Origin: Dinoroseobacter sp049800775
GTDB taxonomy: Bacteria; Pseudomonadota; Alphaproteobacteria; Rhodobacterales; Rhodobacteraceae
Reading direction: 5' to 3'
NCBI RefSeq assembly: GCF_049800775.1
Contig: NZ_JBNAFR010000006.1
Coordinates: 185,866-249,865, forward strand
DNA: 64,000 bases
Below are positions 52,487 through 61,367 of this stretch, piece by piece; the stretch's first letter is position 1; each line of letters starts with the position of its first letter. The notes under the pieces are model-generated. The model was not told the DNA's origin. It ran no database searches and saw only the letters and a list, made by a program, of their open reading frames with translations. The position numbers and the translations under genes are program-made.

Positions 52487-54043
52487 TCAGCGCCCCTTGA
52501 AAAGCCCGCCGATGATGCCCCGGACGAGCCGTCGTCCGGTGGTGCCCTTGAGTTCCTTGATCACCACATTCGCCATGGCCTGGCTGAGGCTTTCGCTCTG
52601 TTTCGCTTTGCGGCTGCGCGACGAAGACCGCCCCACCTTCGGCGCGGAATAGCGCCGGGCGGTGCGGTACTCGCGCTCGGCCACGCTGGCCTCTTCCTCC
52701 TTGGCCTCGGCTGCTTCAGCCTCCGCCGCAGCCTCGGCGGCCCGTTTCGACAGGATCTCGAAGGCGGAGTTGCGGTCCAGCACCGTCTCGTACTTGCCCG
52801 CCACGGGGGACGCCGCGATGATATCGGCCCGCTCGCCCGCAGTGATCGGCCCGAGCTGGCTGCAGGGGGGCCGGATGAGCGTGCGCTCGGCCATGCCCGG
52901 GATTCCCTTGCGGTCGAGCATCGAGGTGACGGCCTCGCCCGTCCCCACCTCCTGGATCGCGGTCTCGATATCGAGCGCGGGATTGTCGCGATAGGTCTCT
53001 GCCGCCGCGCGCAGCGCCCGGCGGTCCCGGGCGGTGAAGGCGCGCAGGGCATGCTGCACCCGGTTGCCAAGCTGGCCCAGCACGTCCTCGGGCACGTCAT
53101 CGGGGTTTTGCGTGACGAAATAGACGCCGACCCCCTTGGACCGGATCAGACGCGCGACCTGCTCAACCTTGTCGACCAGAGCCTTGGGCGCATCCTCAAA
53201 AAGCAGATGGGCCTCGTCAAAGAAGAAGACGAGTTTCGGTTTGTCAGGATTGCCCACCTCCGGCAGGGTTTCGAACAGCTCCGACAGAAGCCACAACAGG
53301 AAGGTCGCATAGAGCCTTGGCGCCGCCATCAGCTTGTCCGCCGCGAGGATGTTGATCTGTCCACGCCCGTCCGGGGCCGTGCGCAACAGGTCCGACAGCT
53401 CCAGCGCGGGCTCCCCGAAGAGCTGCGCGCCCCCCTGGTTCTCCAGCACCATCAGGCGCCGCTGGATCGCGCCGATCGACTGGACCGAGACGTTGCCATA
53501 GCGCAGCGACAGGCCCGCGCGGTTCTCGCCCACCCAGACCAAAAGCGCTTGCAAATCCTTCAGGTCATAGAGCCCGAGCCCCTGCTCATCTGCCACGCGG
53601 AAGGCGATGTTCAAAACCCCTTCCTGCGCCTCGCTCAGTTCCAGCAACCGGCTCAGCAGCAGCGGCCCCATCTCGGTCACCGTGGTGCGGATCGGGTGGC
53701 CCTGATCCCCGTAAAGGTCCCAGAACACAGCCGGAAACGCCTCATAGGCATAGGTGTCCGTGATGCCGATCGTCTCGGCGCGTTCGGTGAACGGCCCGTG
53801 GAGCTTGGCCTCGGCACTGCCGGATTTCGCAAGCCCCGAGAGGTCACCTTTGACATCCGAGAGCAGTACCGGCACCCCCATGGCCGAGAACCCCTCGGCG
53901 AGAATCTGCAGCGTCACGGTCTTGCCCGTCCCCGTCGCCCCGGCGATCAGGCCATGGCGGTTGGCCGCCTTCAGCAGCAGGTGCTGCGGCGTGCCATACC
54001 CTGCGCCCCCGCCCCCGACAAAGATCCTGTCGTCCTGATGCAT
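52487..54043 (-). CDS. HerA-like ATPase (DUF853)
   Basis: A 518-aa ATPase. Walker A GATGTGKTVTLQ and Walker B KLVFFFDEAHLL are clear, and VTQNPDDVPEDVLGQLGNRVQHALRAF matches the HerA-like C-terminal module. A charged coiled-coil stretch rich in Ala/Glu (near residues 420-455) precedes a basic C-terminus. The ATG at 54043 has AGGCGAGC upstream; the longer open frame is discarded. Likely involved in DNA handling or translocation; partners are not in the window. Convergent with the CorC gene. Confidence 0.88.
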   Translation of the reverse strand: MHQDDRIFVGGGGAGYGTPQHLLLKAANRHGLIAGATGTGKTVTLQILAEGFSAMGVPVLLSDVKGDLSGLAKSGSAEAKLHGPFTERAETIGITDTYAYEAFPAVFWDLYGDQGHPIRTTVTEMGPLLLSRLLELSEAQEGVLNIAFRVADEQGLGLYDLKDLQALLVWVGENRAGLSLRYGNVSVQSIGAIQRRLMVLENQGGAQLFGEPALELSDLLRTAPDGRGQINILAADKLMAAPRLYATFLLWLLSELFETLPEVGNPDKPKLVFFFDEAHLLFEDAPKALVDKVEQVARLIRSKGVGVYFVTQNPDDVPEDVLGQLGNRVQHALRAFTARDRRALRAAAETYRDNPALDIETAIQEVGTGEAVTSMLDRKGIPGMAERTLIRPPCSQLGPITAGERADIIAASPVAGKYETVLDRNSAFEILSKRAAEAAAEAEAAEAKEEEASVAEREYRTARRYSAPKVGRSSSRSRKAKQSESLSQAMANVVIKELKGTTGRRLVRGIIGGLFKGR

Positions 54044-54081
54044 GCTCGCCTCCCGCGTTGTTTTCCCGCGATAATACAGGG

Positions 54082-54089
54082 TTAACCAT
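54082..54089 (+). promoter_or_regulatory. CtrA-like half-site (TTAACCAT)
   Basis: Exact match to the CtrA half-site in the region between the HerA-like gene and ialB, 38 bp from the HerA-like start. Function inferred. Confidence 0.4.
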
Positions 54090-54355
54090 TTCATGCCAGT
54101 ATGGGGATGCGCCGGGTGTGTTCCTCTTTTCCCGGTTGCACTCCTCCCTGTTGGACTGGCCGCGCTGGATTTCGGTGCGGCCTTTTTTTCGCCGCTGCAA
54201 GCGCTTTGGGGCCTGCCGCCCGCGCGGCCCGAAAAAGCGGACCCCACGTCACCCAAATCTGGCAAAAATGTGAGGCACGACCTGTTGACCCCTGCGACGG
54301 AAGGTCGTAGCGTCACGCACATAAGTCGGCCAGTCCGACAGGGAGATAAGAATAA

Positions 54356-54383
54356 AAAAAGGGTCTGCTTGCAGGCCCTTTTT
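54356..54383 (+). terminator. Orphan intrinsic-terminator-like hairpin upstream of ialB
   Basis: AAAAAGGGTCTGC pairs with GCAGGCCCTTTTT (one G-U pair, two-base centre, so the real loop is larger), followed by a T-rich tail. No protein gene ends before it. It could end a short RNA or act in the ialB leader. Confidence 0.6.
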
Positions 54384-54476
54384 CAATGGACGGGCCCGGC
54401 GCGGCAGGGCATGCAGCTTGCCGAACGCCTGGCCAAACCCAGCAATGGCGCTGTTCCATCTCAGAGGACCCACTTC

Positions 54477-55085
54477 ATGATCCGTTCCACCTTGTCCCGT
54501 CTTTCCGCTGTTGTGCTTGCCGTGATGCTGGCTGGCCCTGTGGCCGCGCAAACCGCCGAGGGCACCGCGGACGCCGCCACGACTGAGCCGCAACCGGGAC
54601 AGACCTATATCCGCGAAACGCTCACGGATTGGAGCATCCGCTGCATCCGCGGCGAAGGTCCGCAAGCGGCGGATAGCTGTCAGCTCTATCAACTGATGCG
54701 CGATCAATCGGACAATCCCGTGGCAGAGTTCACCCTGCTGCCCGCGCCGTCCGACAGCAGTGTCGCGGCGCTGATCACGATCATCACGCCGCTTGAAACC
54801 GTTTTGACCGAAGGCCTGATCCTGGCCGTCGATGGCGAGGCTTTGCCGCCGAAACCCTTTATCTGGTGCAACCGGACCGGCTGCTACTCGCGCTTCGGCC
54901 TTTCGGCTCTCGAGATCGACGCAATGAAGGCCGGCGCTGTGTCCACCGTGTCGATTGTGGCGCTGGCCCGGCCGGACACCCGCGTCGAGGTCACGGCTTC
55001 GCTGCGTGGTTTCACAGCCGCCTTCAACAAGCTCGAGGCGGAAGCCGAGGCCGCGGCGGCTGCAGCGGCCGCTGCGCAGCAGTAA
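54477..55085 (+). CDS. Invasion-associated locus B (IalB) family protein
   Basis: A 202-aa exported protein with a signal peptide (cleavage near PVAAQ). The domain has the IalB pattern of two cysteine pairs and aromatic residues: IRCIRGEGPQAADSCQLYQ and FIWCNRTGCYSRFG. An alanine/glutamate-rich C-terminal helix follows (EAEAEAAAAAAAAAQQ). The family was named for Bartonella erythrocyte invasion but is widespread in alphaproteobacteria with unknown envelope roles. The ATG has AGAGGACCC upstream. Confidence 0.88.
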   Translation: MIRSTLSRLSAVVLAVMLAGPVAAQTAEGTADAATTEPQPGQTYIRETLTDWSIRCIRGEGPQAADSCQLYQLMRDQSDNPVAEFTLLPAPSDSSVAALITIITPLETVLTEGLILAVDGEALPPKPFIWCNRTGCYSRFGLSALEIDAMKAGAVSTVSIVALARPDTRVEVTASLRGFTAAFNKLEAEAEAAAAAAAAAQQ

Positions 55086-55115
55086 CGCCCGATCAAGGCG
55101 TCCGACGCATCGGCG

Positions 55116-56327
55116 TCAGGGCGCCTTGCGCAAGGCCAGAACCGCGTTCAGCCCCCCGAACGCAAAAGCATTGCTGAGCACCACGTCGACCTCGGTTTCT
55201 CGCGCAGTGTTCGGCACCACATCCAGCGCGCATTCGGGATCCGGCTCCTCATAGCCGATGGTCGGGGCGATCACCCCGTCGCGCAGGGCCATGACACAGG
55301 CCAGAAGCTCCACCGCGCCCGTGCCACCGATCAGGTGGCCATGCATGGACTTCGTCGACGAGATCATCAGATCATCCGCATGGTGGCCAAAGGCATCGGC
55401 CACTGCCGCGCATTCCGTCTTGTCATTGGCCGCCGTGCCGGTGCCATGGGCGTTGATATACCCGACCTGATCCGGGTTTACCCGCGCGTCCTTCATGGCC
55501 CCCGAGATCGCCCGGGCTGCCCCCTGTTTCGACGGCATGACGATATCTGCGGCGTCCGAGGTCATGGCAAAGCCGATCACCTCTGCGAGGATCTCGGCCC
55601 CCCGTGCCTTGGCATGGGCGTAGTCTTCGAAAACGAACACAGCCGCGCCTTCGCCCTGCACCATGCCGTTGCGGTTCGCGCTGAACGGTCGGCACGCATC
55701 GCGGGACATCACGCGCAGCCCCTCCCAGGCCTTCACCCCGCCAAAACAGAGCATGGATTCCGACCCGCCGGTGATCATCACCTTGCTGAGCCCGGAACGG
55801 ATGAACTGGAACGCCTGCCCCATCGCGTGGTTTGAACTCGCGCAGGCAGTGGCGACGGTAAAGCTCGGCCCCTTGAGGTTATGCGCCATGGAGACATGGC
55901 TGGCGGCGGCGTTGTTCATCAGCTTGGGCACCACGAAGGGATGCACCCGGTTCTTGCCGTCCTCATAGACGGTCCGGTAATTCTCGTCCCATGTATTCAC
56001 GCCGCCCCCGGCCGTGCCCAGCACGACACCGGCCTGCGCCGCAAGCTCGCCTGAGAAACTGAGCCCGGATTGACGGATCGCCTCATCGGCGGCCAGCAGC
56101 GTGAATTGAGTGAACCGGTCGTAAAGCGAGATCTGCTGGCGGTTGAAAGCCGCCTCGGGATCGTATTCTTTGACCTGCCCGCCGATCCGGATCGACAAAC
56201 GGTCCACGTCGCGGATATCCAGCTCGGAAATCCCGCAGCGCCCCTCCCGGAACGCCTCCAGCGTTTCAGCGACATTCACCCCGAGGGCATTGATGGTGCC
56301 CTGCCCGGTGATCACGACGCGGTGCAT
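55116..56327 (-). CDS. Beta-ketoacyl-ACP synthase (FabF/KAS II-like)
   Basis: A 403-aa condensing enzyme. The catalytic triad is complete: Cys162 in TVATACASSNHAMG, His in NAHGTGTAANDKTE and His in KSMHGHLIGGTGAVE. It is the last gene of a minus-strand operon with a dedicated ACP 3 bp upstream and an LpxD-like acyltransferase. The pairing suggests a special acyl chain, not housekeeping fatty-acid synthesis, whose fabF would normally sit in another cluster. Confidence 0.93.
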   Translation of the reverse strand: MHRVVITGQGTINALGVNVAETLEAFREGRCGISELDIRDVDRLSIRIGGQVKEYDPEAAFNRQQISLYDRFTQFTLLAADEAIRQSGLSFSGELAAQAGVVLGTAGGGVNTWDENYRTVYEDGKNRVHPFVVPKLMNNAAASHVSMAHNLKGPSFTVATACASSNHAMGQAFQFIRSGLSKVMITGGSESMLCFGGVKAWEGLRVMSRDACRPFSANRNGMVQGEGAAVFVFEDYAHAKARGAEILAEVIGFAMTSDAADIVMPSKQGAARAISGAMKDARVNPDQVGYINAHGTGTAANDKTECAAVADAFGHHADDLMISSTKSMHGHLIGGTGAVELLACVMALRDGVIAPTIGYEEPDPECALDVVPNTARETEVDVVLSNAFAFGGLNAVLALRKAP

Positions 56328-56330
56328 GGA

Positions 56331-56609
56331 TCAACCGACCTTCTGCTCGGCGACAAGACCTTCCACCGCCGCGATAATCGCTTCCACATTCGAGATGTCG
56401 AAGCCGCTCGCGGAAGGATCGTTGGCATTGAAAGGCACTGAAATATCAAAGGCTTCCTCGATCGCAAAAATCGCCTCGACAAGGCCGAGGCTGTCGATGC
56501 CCAGATCCTCCATCGTCGCGTTGGACTGGATATCGGATGGCTGCAGAACCGCCTGTTCTGCAATGATCGAGATGACTTGGTCGCGGACGGTCTGTGACAA
56601 ATTACTCAC
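56331..56609 (-). CDS. Dedicated acyl carrier protein
   Basis: A 92-aa ACP with the phosphopantetheine serine at position 40 (EDLGIDSLGLVEAIFAIEE). It is longer than housekeeping AcpP (about 77 aa) and has the 92-aa size of the AcpXL carriers that deliver very-long-chain acyl groups to lipid A in rhizobia, but the sequence is not clearly AcpXL. It is coupled to the downstream KAS gene (3-bp gap). Confidence 0.9.
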   Translation of the reverse strand: MSNLSQTVRDQVISIIAEQAVLQPSDIQSNATMEDLGIDSLGLVEAIFAIEEAFDISVPFNANDPSASGFDISNVEAIIAAVEGLVAEQKVG

Positions 56610-56658
56610 TCTCAGCGGCCCTGAGACGGCCGCAGCCTCTGGTCAATCTGAGGCTGAT

Positions 56659-57747
56659 TTAGTCATTCTCGCCGCGCTTTGAAACTGCTTTCTGCAAGTC
56701 TGCGACCTGTTGGATCAGACGCGGCAGACGGCGGATCGCCTTGTAGCTTTCCACATGGGATTGCATCTTCATCGCCGGGTAGCCGAGCAGAACGCGGCCC
56801 GCGGGCGCATTGGTGAAAATCTTGGTCGCGCCGCCGGCGATCACGTCATCTCCGACGAAGATATTGTCATTCACGCCGACCTGACCGGCCAGCACGACGC
56901 GGTTGCCGATCCGACTGGAGCCGGCAATGCCCACCTGGCCGCAGAGCAGGCAATCCTCGCCGACCTGCACGTTGTGGCCGATATGGACGAGGTTATCGAG
57001 CTTCGTGCCCCGGCCGATTTTCGTGTCGCGGATCGTGCCACGGTCGAGACAGGCATTGGCACCGATCTCCACATCATCGCCGATCTCGACCGCGCCGAGG
57101 GAGTGGATGCGGGTCCAGCTCTGGCCGGCTGCATCCCCGCGATCTCCGACGGATTTGCGGACCTCCTCCACTGCGGAGGTTTCCGGCGTGACGAACGAAA
57201 AACCGTCCGCGCCGATGCAGGCGCCCGGCTGAAGGAAGACGCGGTGGCCGATCCGCACCCGCGCCCCGATCTTGACGCCTGCATGGATCAGAACGTCGTC
57301 GCCGATCTCGGCCCCCTCGGCGATCATCACATGCGGGGCGATCCGGGCATTTGCACCGATCCGCGCACCGCGTCCGATCACCACGAACGGACCGATCGCG
57401 GCATTCGCCCCGATCTCGGCGCTGGGATCCACGATGGCCATCGGATGAATGCCCGCCGCAATCTCGGGCCCGGGGTCGAGCAGGGTCGTCAGACCCGACA
57501 TGGCATAGCGCGCCCGCTGCACAAGCACCGCGCCGTCGAGGCCGTAATCCTTCCACGGCGCATCGCCCCAGAGCATCGCGGCCCGCGCCTGTCCTTGGCT
57601 CAGCCCATCCGCGTATTTCGGGTCCATGGCAAGTGCGAGATCCGTCGGCCCGGCGCTGCCGGGCTCTGACGCGCCCGTCACGGTCAGCTCGGCATTGCCC
57701 GCCACCTCGGCGCCGAGCGCCTCTGCGATCTGTCCAAGACTATACAT
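56659..57747 (-). CDS. LpxD-like UDP-3-O-acylglucosamine N-acyltransferase
   Basis: A 362-aa left-handed beta-helix acyltransferase. The hexapeptide repeats (IGANAAIGPFVVIGRGARIG and later IGDDVEIGANACLDRG) and the catalytic-histidine region LDNLVHIGHNVQVGEDC are clear, and the N-terminal uridine-binding domain is present. The family transfers an acyl chain from ACP to UDP-3-O-acylglucosamine in lipid A synthesis. The gene is not in the usual bamA-lpxD-fabZ-lpxA cluster and is coupled to an ACP and a KAS, so it may be a second LpxD with its own acyl donor. Confidence 0.9.
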   Translation of the reverse strand: MYSLGQIAEALGAEVAGNAELTVTGASEPGSAGPTDLALAMDPKYADGLSQGQARAAMLWGDAPWKDYGLDGAVLVQRARYAMSGLTTLLDPGPEIAAGIHPMAIVDPSAEIGANAAIGPFVVIGRGARIGANARIAPHVMIAEGAEIGDDVLIHAGVKIGARVRIGHRVFLQPGACIGADGFSFVTPETSAVEEVRKSVGDRGDAAGQSWTRIHSLGAVEIGDDVEIGANACLDRGTIRDTKIGRGTKLDNLVHIGHNVQVGEDCLLCGQVGIAGSSRIGNRVVLAGQVGVNDNIFVGDDVIAGGATKIFTNAPAGRVLLGYPAMKMQSHVESYKAIRRLPRLIQQVADLQKAVSKRGEND

Positions 57748-57801
57748 GCCGCGCTCTCCGTCCGCTGGGCGCGCAACCCGCGCGCGCCTGTGACGTAAGA
57801 C

Positions 57802-59415
57802 CTAGCTCTGAACGGCGCGCGGCACCACCCCGGCCTTGGCGAGGGCGGACCAGAGCTTGGCATCCCGGCCATAGACATCGCGCCGGAACTGCACATTGCC
57901 CTTCGCCGGGGCAAAGGCGGTCTGATAGACCAGATGCACCGGAACCACCTTGTCGAGATAGACCCAGGTCTCTTTCCCCTTGGCGAGCTGCGTCTTGAAG
58001 AAGCCCTCAGGGTCATTTTCCTGTTTCGACAGAAGTTCATAGGCGAAATCGAACGGATCGGCGACCCGCACGCAGCCATGGGAATACGCCCGGCTTGCCC
58101 GACCGAACAGGGACTTCGCCGGCGTGTCATGCAGGTAGATGTTGTACTTATTCGGGAACATGAACTTCACGAGCCCAAGCGCATTGCGGTTCGACGGCGG
58201 TTGCTTGATATCAAAGGGAAAGTTTCGCGCCGTCATCTGCGTGAAATCGACAGACGCCCGATCCACCACGCGCCCCGAGGCATCGATCAGACGCAGATAG
58301 CTATGGGCATTAGGGTCCTGTTGAAACTTCGGCAGATATTCCTTGGTCGCGATAGACCGCGGCACATTCCAGGTCGGGTTGATGACCATATGGTCCATCT
58401 CATCCGAGAATTCCGGCGTCCGACGGTCGGAAGTGTTCTTGCCCACAACGACACGGGTCGAAAACACCTCTTTGCCATTCTCATGCACGCGGGCGTGGAA
58501 ATCCGGGATGTTCACCATGATGTGGCGCCTGCCCAGATCGAAATTCATCCAACGCTCGCGCTCCAGCCCGACAAGGATCGCCTGCAAACGCTCCTGCGGC
58601 TCCACATTCAGCTCGCCCAATGTGATCTTCGCCGCGACACCATCGGTCGCAAGCCCATGATCGCGCTGAAATTTCTGAACCGCCACCTGCAGCGATGCGT
58701 CATAGCTCGCCGAAACCGTGCGCTTGAGATACCCCATCCGGATCAAGCGGTCGCGCAGCGCGATAACGGCCGGACCGGTCTGGCCTGGCGCCAGCTTCGA
58801 GGCCTTGACCTGAGGCCCCCATCCGCCAGCCCCGATGGTCTTTTCCATCTCGAGCTTCGCCTTGAGAAGCCGCGTGTAAGCACCTGATTTCGGTGGAAGC
58901 GCCTTGATGAACCGGGACGGATTACTCTGCGCAAAGGCGCTGATCTGCGCGCCGCGATCCCGCCGGGGCAGCGCTCTGACTATCGCCGAATCCACCCGTG
59001 ACGGCGTCAGCGCACCGCTTTGAATATCCTGCGCATATTGCAGGAACACTTTGCTCGCGCGCACATCGAGAAGCCCCCGCGCCCTCGGGTCCTTGGCCGC
59101 ACCGAAAGCCTGCCGCAGGCCGGTCGCGTCATAGCGCGCCTCGGGGAGGCCATGCACCCAGGCCTTGTCGAGCGCCTTCAAGAGCGCCGAACGCCGGTTG
59201 CGATCCCGGTTCGAGGTCCAGAGCGCCTTGTAATCTCGCGCCTTGTAGAATGCGGCCAGGGCCGGATCATCCGCCGCCGCCTCGGCCACAGCCAGCTTGA
59301 ATGCGGTGGATTGGGCCGCTGCGGCGCCGGTCCAGCCGGACAGCAGCAAAAGAGCGGCCAGGATCAGCGCATGAAGCGGGACGATCGGGGCGAAAACACG
59401 TTGGAACACTGGCAA
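57802..59415 (-). CDS. L,D-transpeptidase (YkuD/YcbB-like)
   Basis: A 537-aa exported murein enzyme. It has a signal peptide (ending GAAAAQ), a helical N-terminal region, a peptidoglycan-binding segment (LKRTVSASYDASLQVAVQKF and DHGLATDGVAAKITLGEL) and a YkuD catalytic domain with HDTPAKSLFGRASRAYSHGC, where Cys448 is the nucleophile in SHGCVRV. Full length for the YcbB/LdtD type, which forms 3-3 cross-links. First gene of an operon with the LpxD-like, ACP and KAS genes (54-bp gap). Divergent from a DUF882 peptidase. Confidence 0.93.
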   Translation of the reverse strand: MPVFQRVFAPIVPLHALILAALLLLSGWTGAAAAQSTAFKLAVAEAAADDPALAAFYKARDYKALWTSNRDRNRRSALLKALDKAWVHGLPEARYDATGLRQAFGAAKDPRARGLLDVRASKVFLQYAQDIQSGALTPSRVDSAIVRALPRRDRGAQISAFAQSNPSRFIKALPPKSGAYTRLLKAKLEMEKTIGAGGWGPQVKASKLAPGQTGPAVIALRDRLIRMGYLKRTVSASYDASLQVAVQKFQRDHGLATDGVAAKITLGELNVEPQERLQAILVGLERERWMNFDLGRRHIMVNIPDFHARVHENGKEVFSTRVVVGKNTSDRRTPEFSDEMDHMVINPTWNVPRSIATKEYLPKFQQDPNAHSYLRLIDASGRVVDRASVDFTQMTARNFPFDIKQPPSNRNALGLVKFMFPNKYNIYLHDTPAKSLFGRASRAYSHGCVRVADPFDFAYELLSKQENDPEGFFKTQLAKGKETWVYLDKVVPVHLVYQTAFAPAKGNVQFRRDVYGRDAKLWSALAKAGVVPRAVQS

Positions 59416-59627
59416 AATCTCCTTGAAGTCCTGAACAGACTAACCATGCAAAATCTTATGAATACCTTCACATTTTGAAGATATTCACCAAAACACGCGT
59501 TTCTTTTCCCAGACGCGACCAATCTGCAACGCGGGTTCGGCGTGAGTTGGGCAAGAATCTGCCGAAGATAGGTGATTTTGCCGCAATTCAGCCCCGCCAG
59601 CTTGGCGAAACGGACGGTTTGTGGCAC

Positions 59628-59635
59628 ATGGTTAA
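59628..59635 (-). promoter_or_regulatory. CtrA-like half-site between L,D-transpeptidase and DUF882 genes
   Basis: TTAACCAT on the minus strand (ATGGTTAA on plus) at 59628-59635, 69 bp upstream of the DUF882 ATG and about 210 bp upstream of the L,D-transpeptidase. A near match (CTAACCAT) lies at about 59440. Inferred. Confidence 0.4.
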
Positions 59636-59703
59636 CACATCTGGGGATGTACTTTGACAGAGGTCACAGCCAAGTGACCCAGGGCTATGGGGCGATACGA
59701 GCT

Positions 59704-60273
59704 ATGAGCAAGTCTACAGGCGACCGCTTTACGCGGCGTGCTTTGCTTGGTGCATTTGCGGCCACGGCGGTCACGGCAGCGCCAGTTTACTCGAACACTT
59801 TCGGCTTTCTGCGCGGTGGCGGCGACATTCGTCGGCTCAAGATGCATTCAGGCCGAACAGGCGAAAAGATCGACACCATCTACTGGGTCGAGGGCAAGTA
59901 CGTCAAAGAAGCCATGAAGGAAATCAACTACTTCATGCGCGATTGGCGTCGCGACGCGGTCAGCACCATCGACCGGCGCACCATCGACATCATGGCCGCC
60001 GCCCACAACATGCTCGACGTGGATGAGCCCTATCTGCTGCTCTCTGGCTATCGCTCGCCCGAGACAAACGCCATGCTGCGCAGCCGCTCGCGCGGGGTCG
60101 CCAAGAACTCCTTGCACATGCAGGGACAGGCAGCCGATCTCCGTCTCGGATCGCGCAGCGTCCGCCAGATTGCGGCCGCCGCCGCAGCTTGCAAGGCGGG
60201 TGGTGTCGGCAAATATTCCGGGTCCTCCTTTGTCCATATGGATTGCGGGCCGGTGCGCGTCTGGGGGCGCTGA
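59704..60273 (+). CDS. DUF882 (M15-type) murein peptidase with Tat leader
   Basis: A 189-aa protein with a twin-arginine leader (RFTRRALLGAFAATAV) and a DUF882 domain of the LAS/M15 metallopeptidase type. The zinc-ligand pattern is present as LHMQGQAADLRL and, later, SSFVHMDCGPVRVW. Expected to cleave peptidoglycan peptides or act as a murein-binding factor. The start at 59704 begins the leader; a longer frame is open upstream. Divergent from the L,D-transpeptidase gene, so the two murein enzymes may share a control region. Confidence 0.9.
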   Translation: MSKSTGDRFTRRALLGAFAATAVTAAPVYSNTFGFLRGGGDIRRLKMHSGRTGEKIDTIYWVEGKYVKEAMKEINYFMRDWRRDAVSTIDRRTIDIMAAAHNMLDVDEPYLLLSGYRSPETNAMLRSRSRGVAKNSLHMQGQAADLRLGSRSVRQIAAAAAACKAGGVGKYSGSSFVHMDCGPVRVWGR

Positions 60274-60288
60274 CCCCCGTTTTTACGC

Positions 60289-61239
60289 TCAAAGCTCGGT
60301 GACGATCGACTGCTCCGCGTAGCGGTCCGCGTCGCGCTTGTTGCACAGATCCGTGTCCGCACTGGTCACTGTCGAACACGCCGCACCCACCCCGAGGATA
60401 CAGGCCTCGAGCGGGTCGGCCCCGCGAGAGCTCGCCAGCGTGTAGCCCGCAACGAAGCTGTCCCCCGCCCCGGTCTTGCTCACGACCTCAACCACCGGCG
60501 GGCGCACATGCCAGGTCTCACCACTATCCAGGCTCAGGACACTGCCCTCCGCCCCCTTTGCGACGACCACAGCCCGGGCACATCCACGGGCGGCCAGATG
60601 TTCGGTCACCCGCGCCACATCGCGCAGCTTGGACAGGCGCGCACCAGACAGGCTCTCGGCCTCCTCGAGATCCATCCGCAGCAGGTCAAGCGGATGCTGC
60701 CGCGCCCCCGCCATCGCCCGCAAAGCGGGCCCGGAAGTGTCGAGGATCGTCCGCACCTTCAAGGGCCCCAGCCGCGCCTGCAGATCCACCAATGCGCTGC
60801 TCTCGACGCCGGGCGGCAGGCTACCGGACGGAACGACGATATCACCCGGGCGCAAGCCGTCGCAAAACGCATCGATCGCCGCAGCGAGATCCTGCTTCGA
60901 CCAGACCGCCCCCGGCATGATGAAGCGGAACTGGCGATGGGTAGCCTGGCATATCACCGACAGGTTTTCACGGGTCTGCGCACTCACGCCCAGCTCCCAG
61001 AGCGGGATGCCCTCGGCCACGAGCCGCGCGCGCACCTGCGCGCCGGTACTTCCACCGAGCGCCAGCGCCGCAACGGTTTCACCGCCGAGAAAGGCGATGG
61101 CGCGCGAGACATTCACCCCGCCACCGCCTGCGTCCGCGCGAGGTTGCGCGCAGCGCAGTTTGAGATCGGGAACAACTTCAGGGGCTTCGGTGGACAGATC
61201 CAGCGCCGGGTTCAAGGTCAGGGTGAAGATACGGCTCAT
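60289..61239 (-). CDS. PfkB-family sugar kinase (6-phosphofructokinase/1-phosphofructokinase type)
   Basis: A 316-aa ribokinase-fold kinase. Motifs: GGGGVNVSRAIAFLGGE near the N-terminus and KTGAGDSFVAGYTL with the catalytic Asp. The LTLNPALDLSTEAPEV start and the overall layout match PfkB/FruK proteins that phosphorylate fructose-1-phosphate or fructose-6-phosphate (or tagatose). The ATG at 61239 is chosen; the longer frame is open. Convergent with the DUF882 gene (15-bp gap). Confidence 0.88.
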   Translation of the reverse strand: MSRIFTLTLNPALDLSTEAPEVVPDLKLRCAQPRADAGGGGVNVSRAIAFLGGETVAALALGGSTGAQVRARLVAEGIPLWELGVSAQTRENLSVICQATHRQFRFIMPGAVWSKQDLAAAIDAFCDGLRPGDIVVPSGSLPPGVESSALVDLQARLGPLKVRTILDTSGPALRAMAGARQHPLDLLRMDLEEAESLSGARLSKLRDVARVTEHLAARGCARAVVVAKGAEGSVLSLDSGETWHVRPPVVEVVSKTGAGDSFVAGYTLASSRGADPLEACILGVGAACSTVTSADTDLCNKRDADRYAEQSIVTEL

Positions 61240-61367
61240 GGGCTCAGTCCCACACGCGCGCAGTTTTATTGTCAAGAAATCAGCGCACAGGACAGCCACA
61301 CAACCGAAGGGCGTGCCCTGAAGGCCGCGAAACGCGCATAGCTTGTTCGGTTTTGCTGACAGAAAAC

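Larger units (their letters stand above)
54044..54476. other. 433-bp intergenic region upstream of ialB
   Basis: No gene is supported here. It carries a CtrA-like half-site (54082-54089), a terminator-like hairpin (54356-54383) that ends no annotated gene, and a possible -35 element TTGACC (54284) with a poor -10. An open frame continuous with ialB from 54093 exists but looks non-coding. The divergent HerA-like promoter and the ialB promoter must lie here. Confidence 0.7.

Noticed and set aside
54093..54476. N-terminal extension of IalB by 128 codons
   Set aside because: It would precede the signal peptide, has no ribosome-binding site and contains the terminator-like hairpin.
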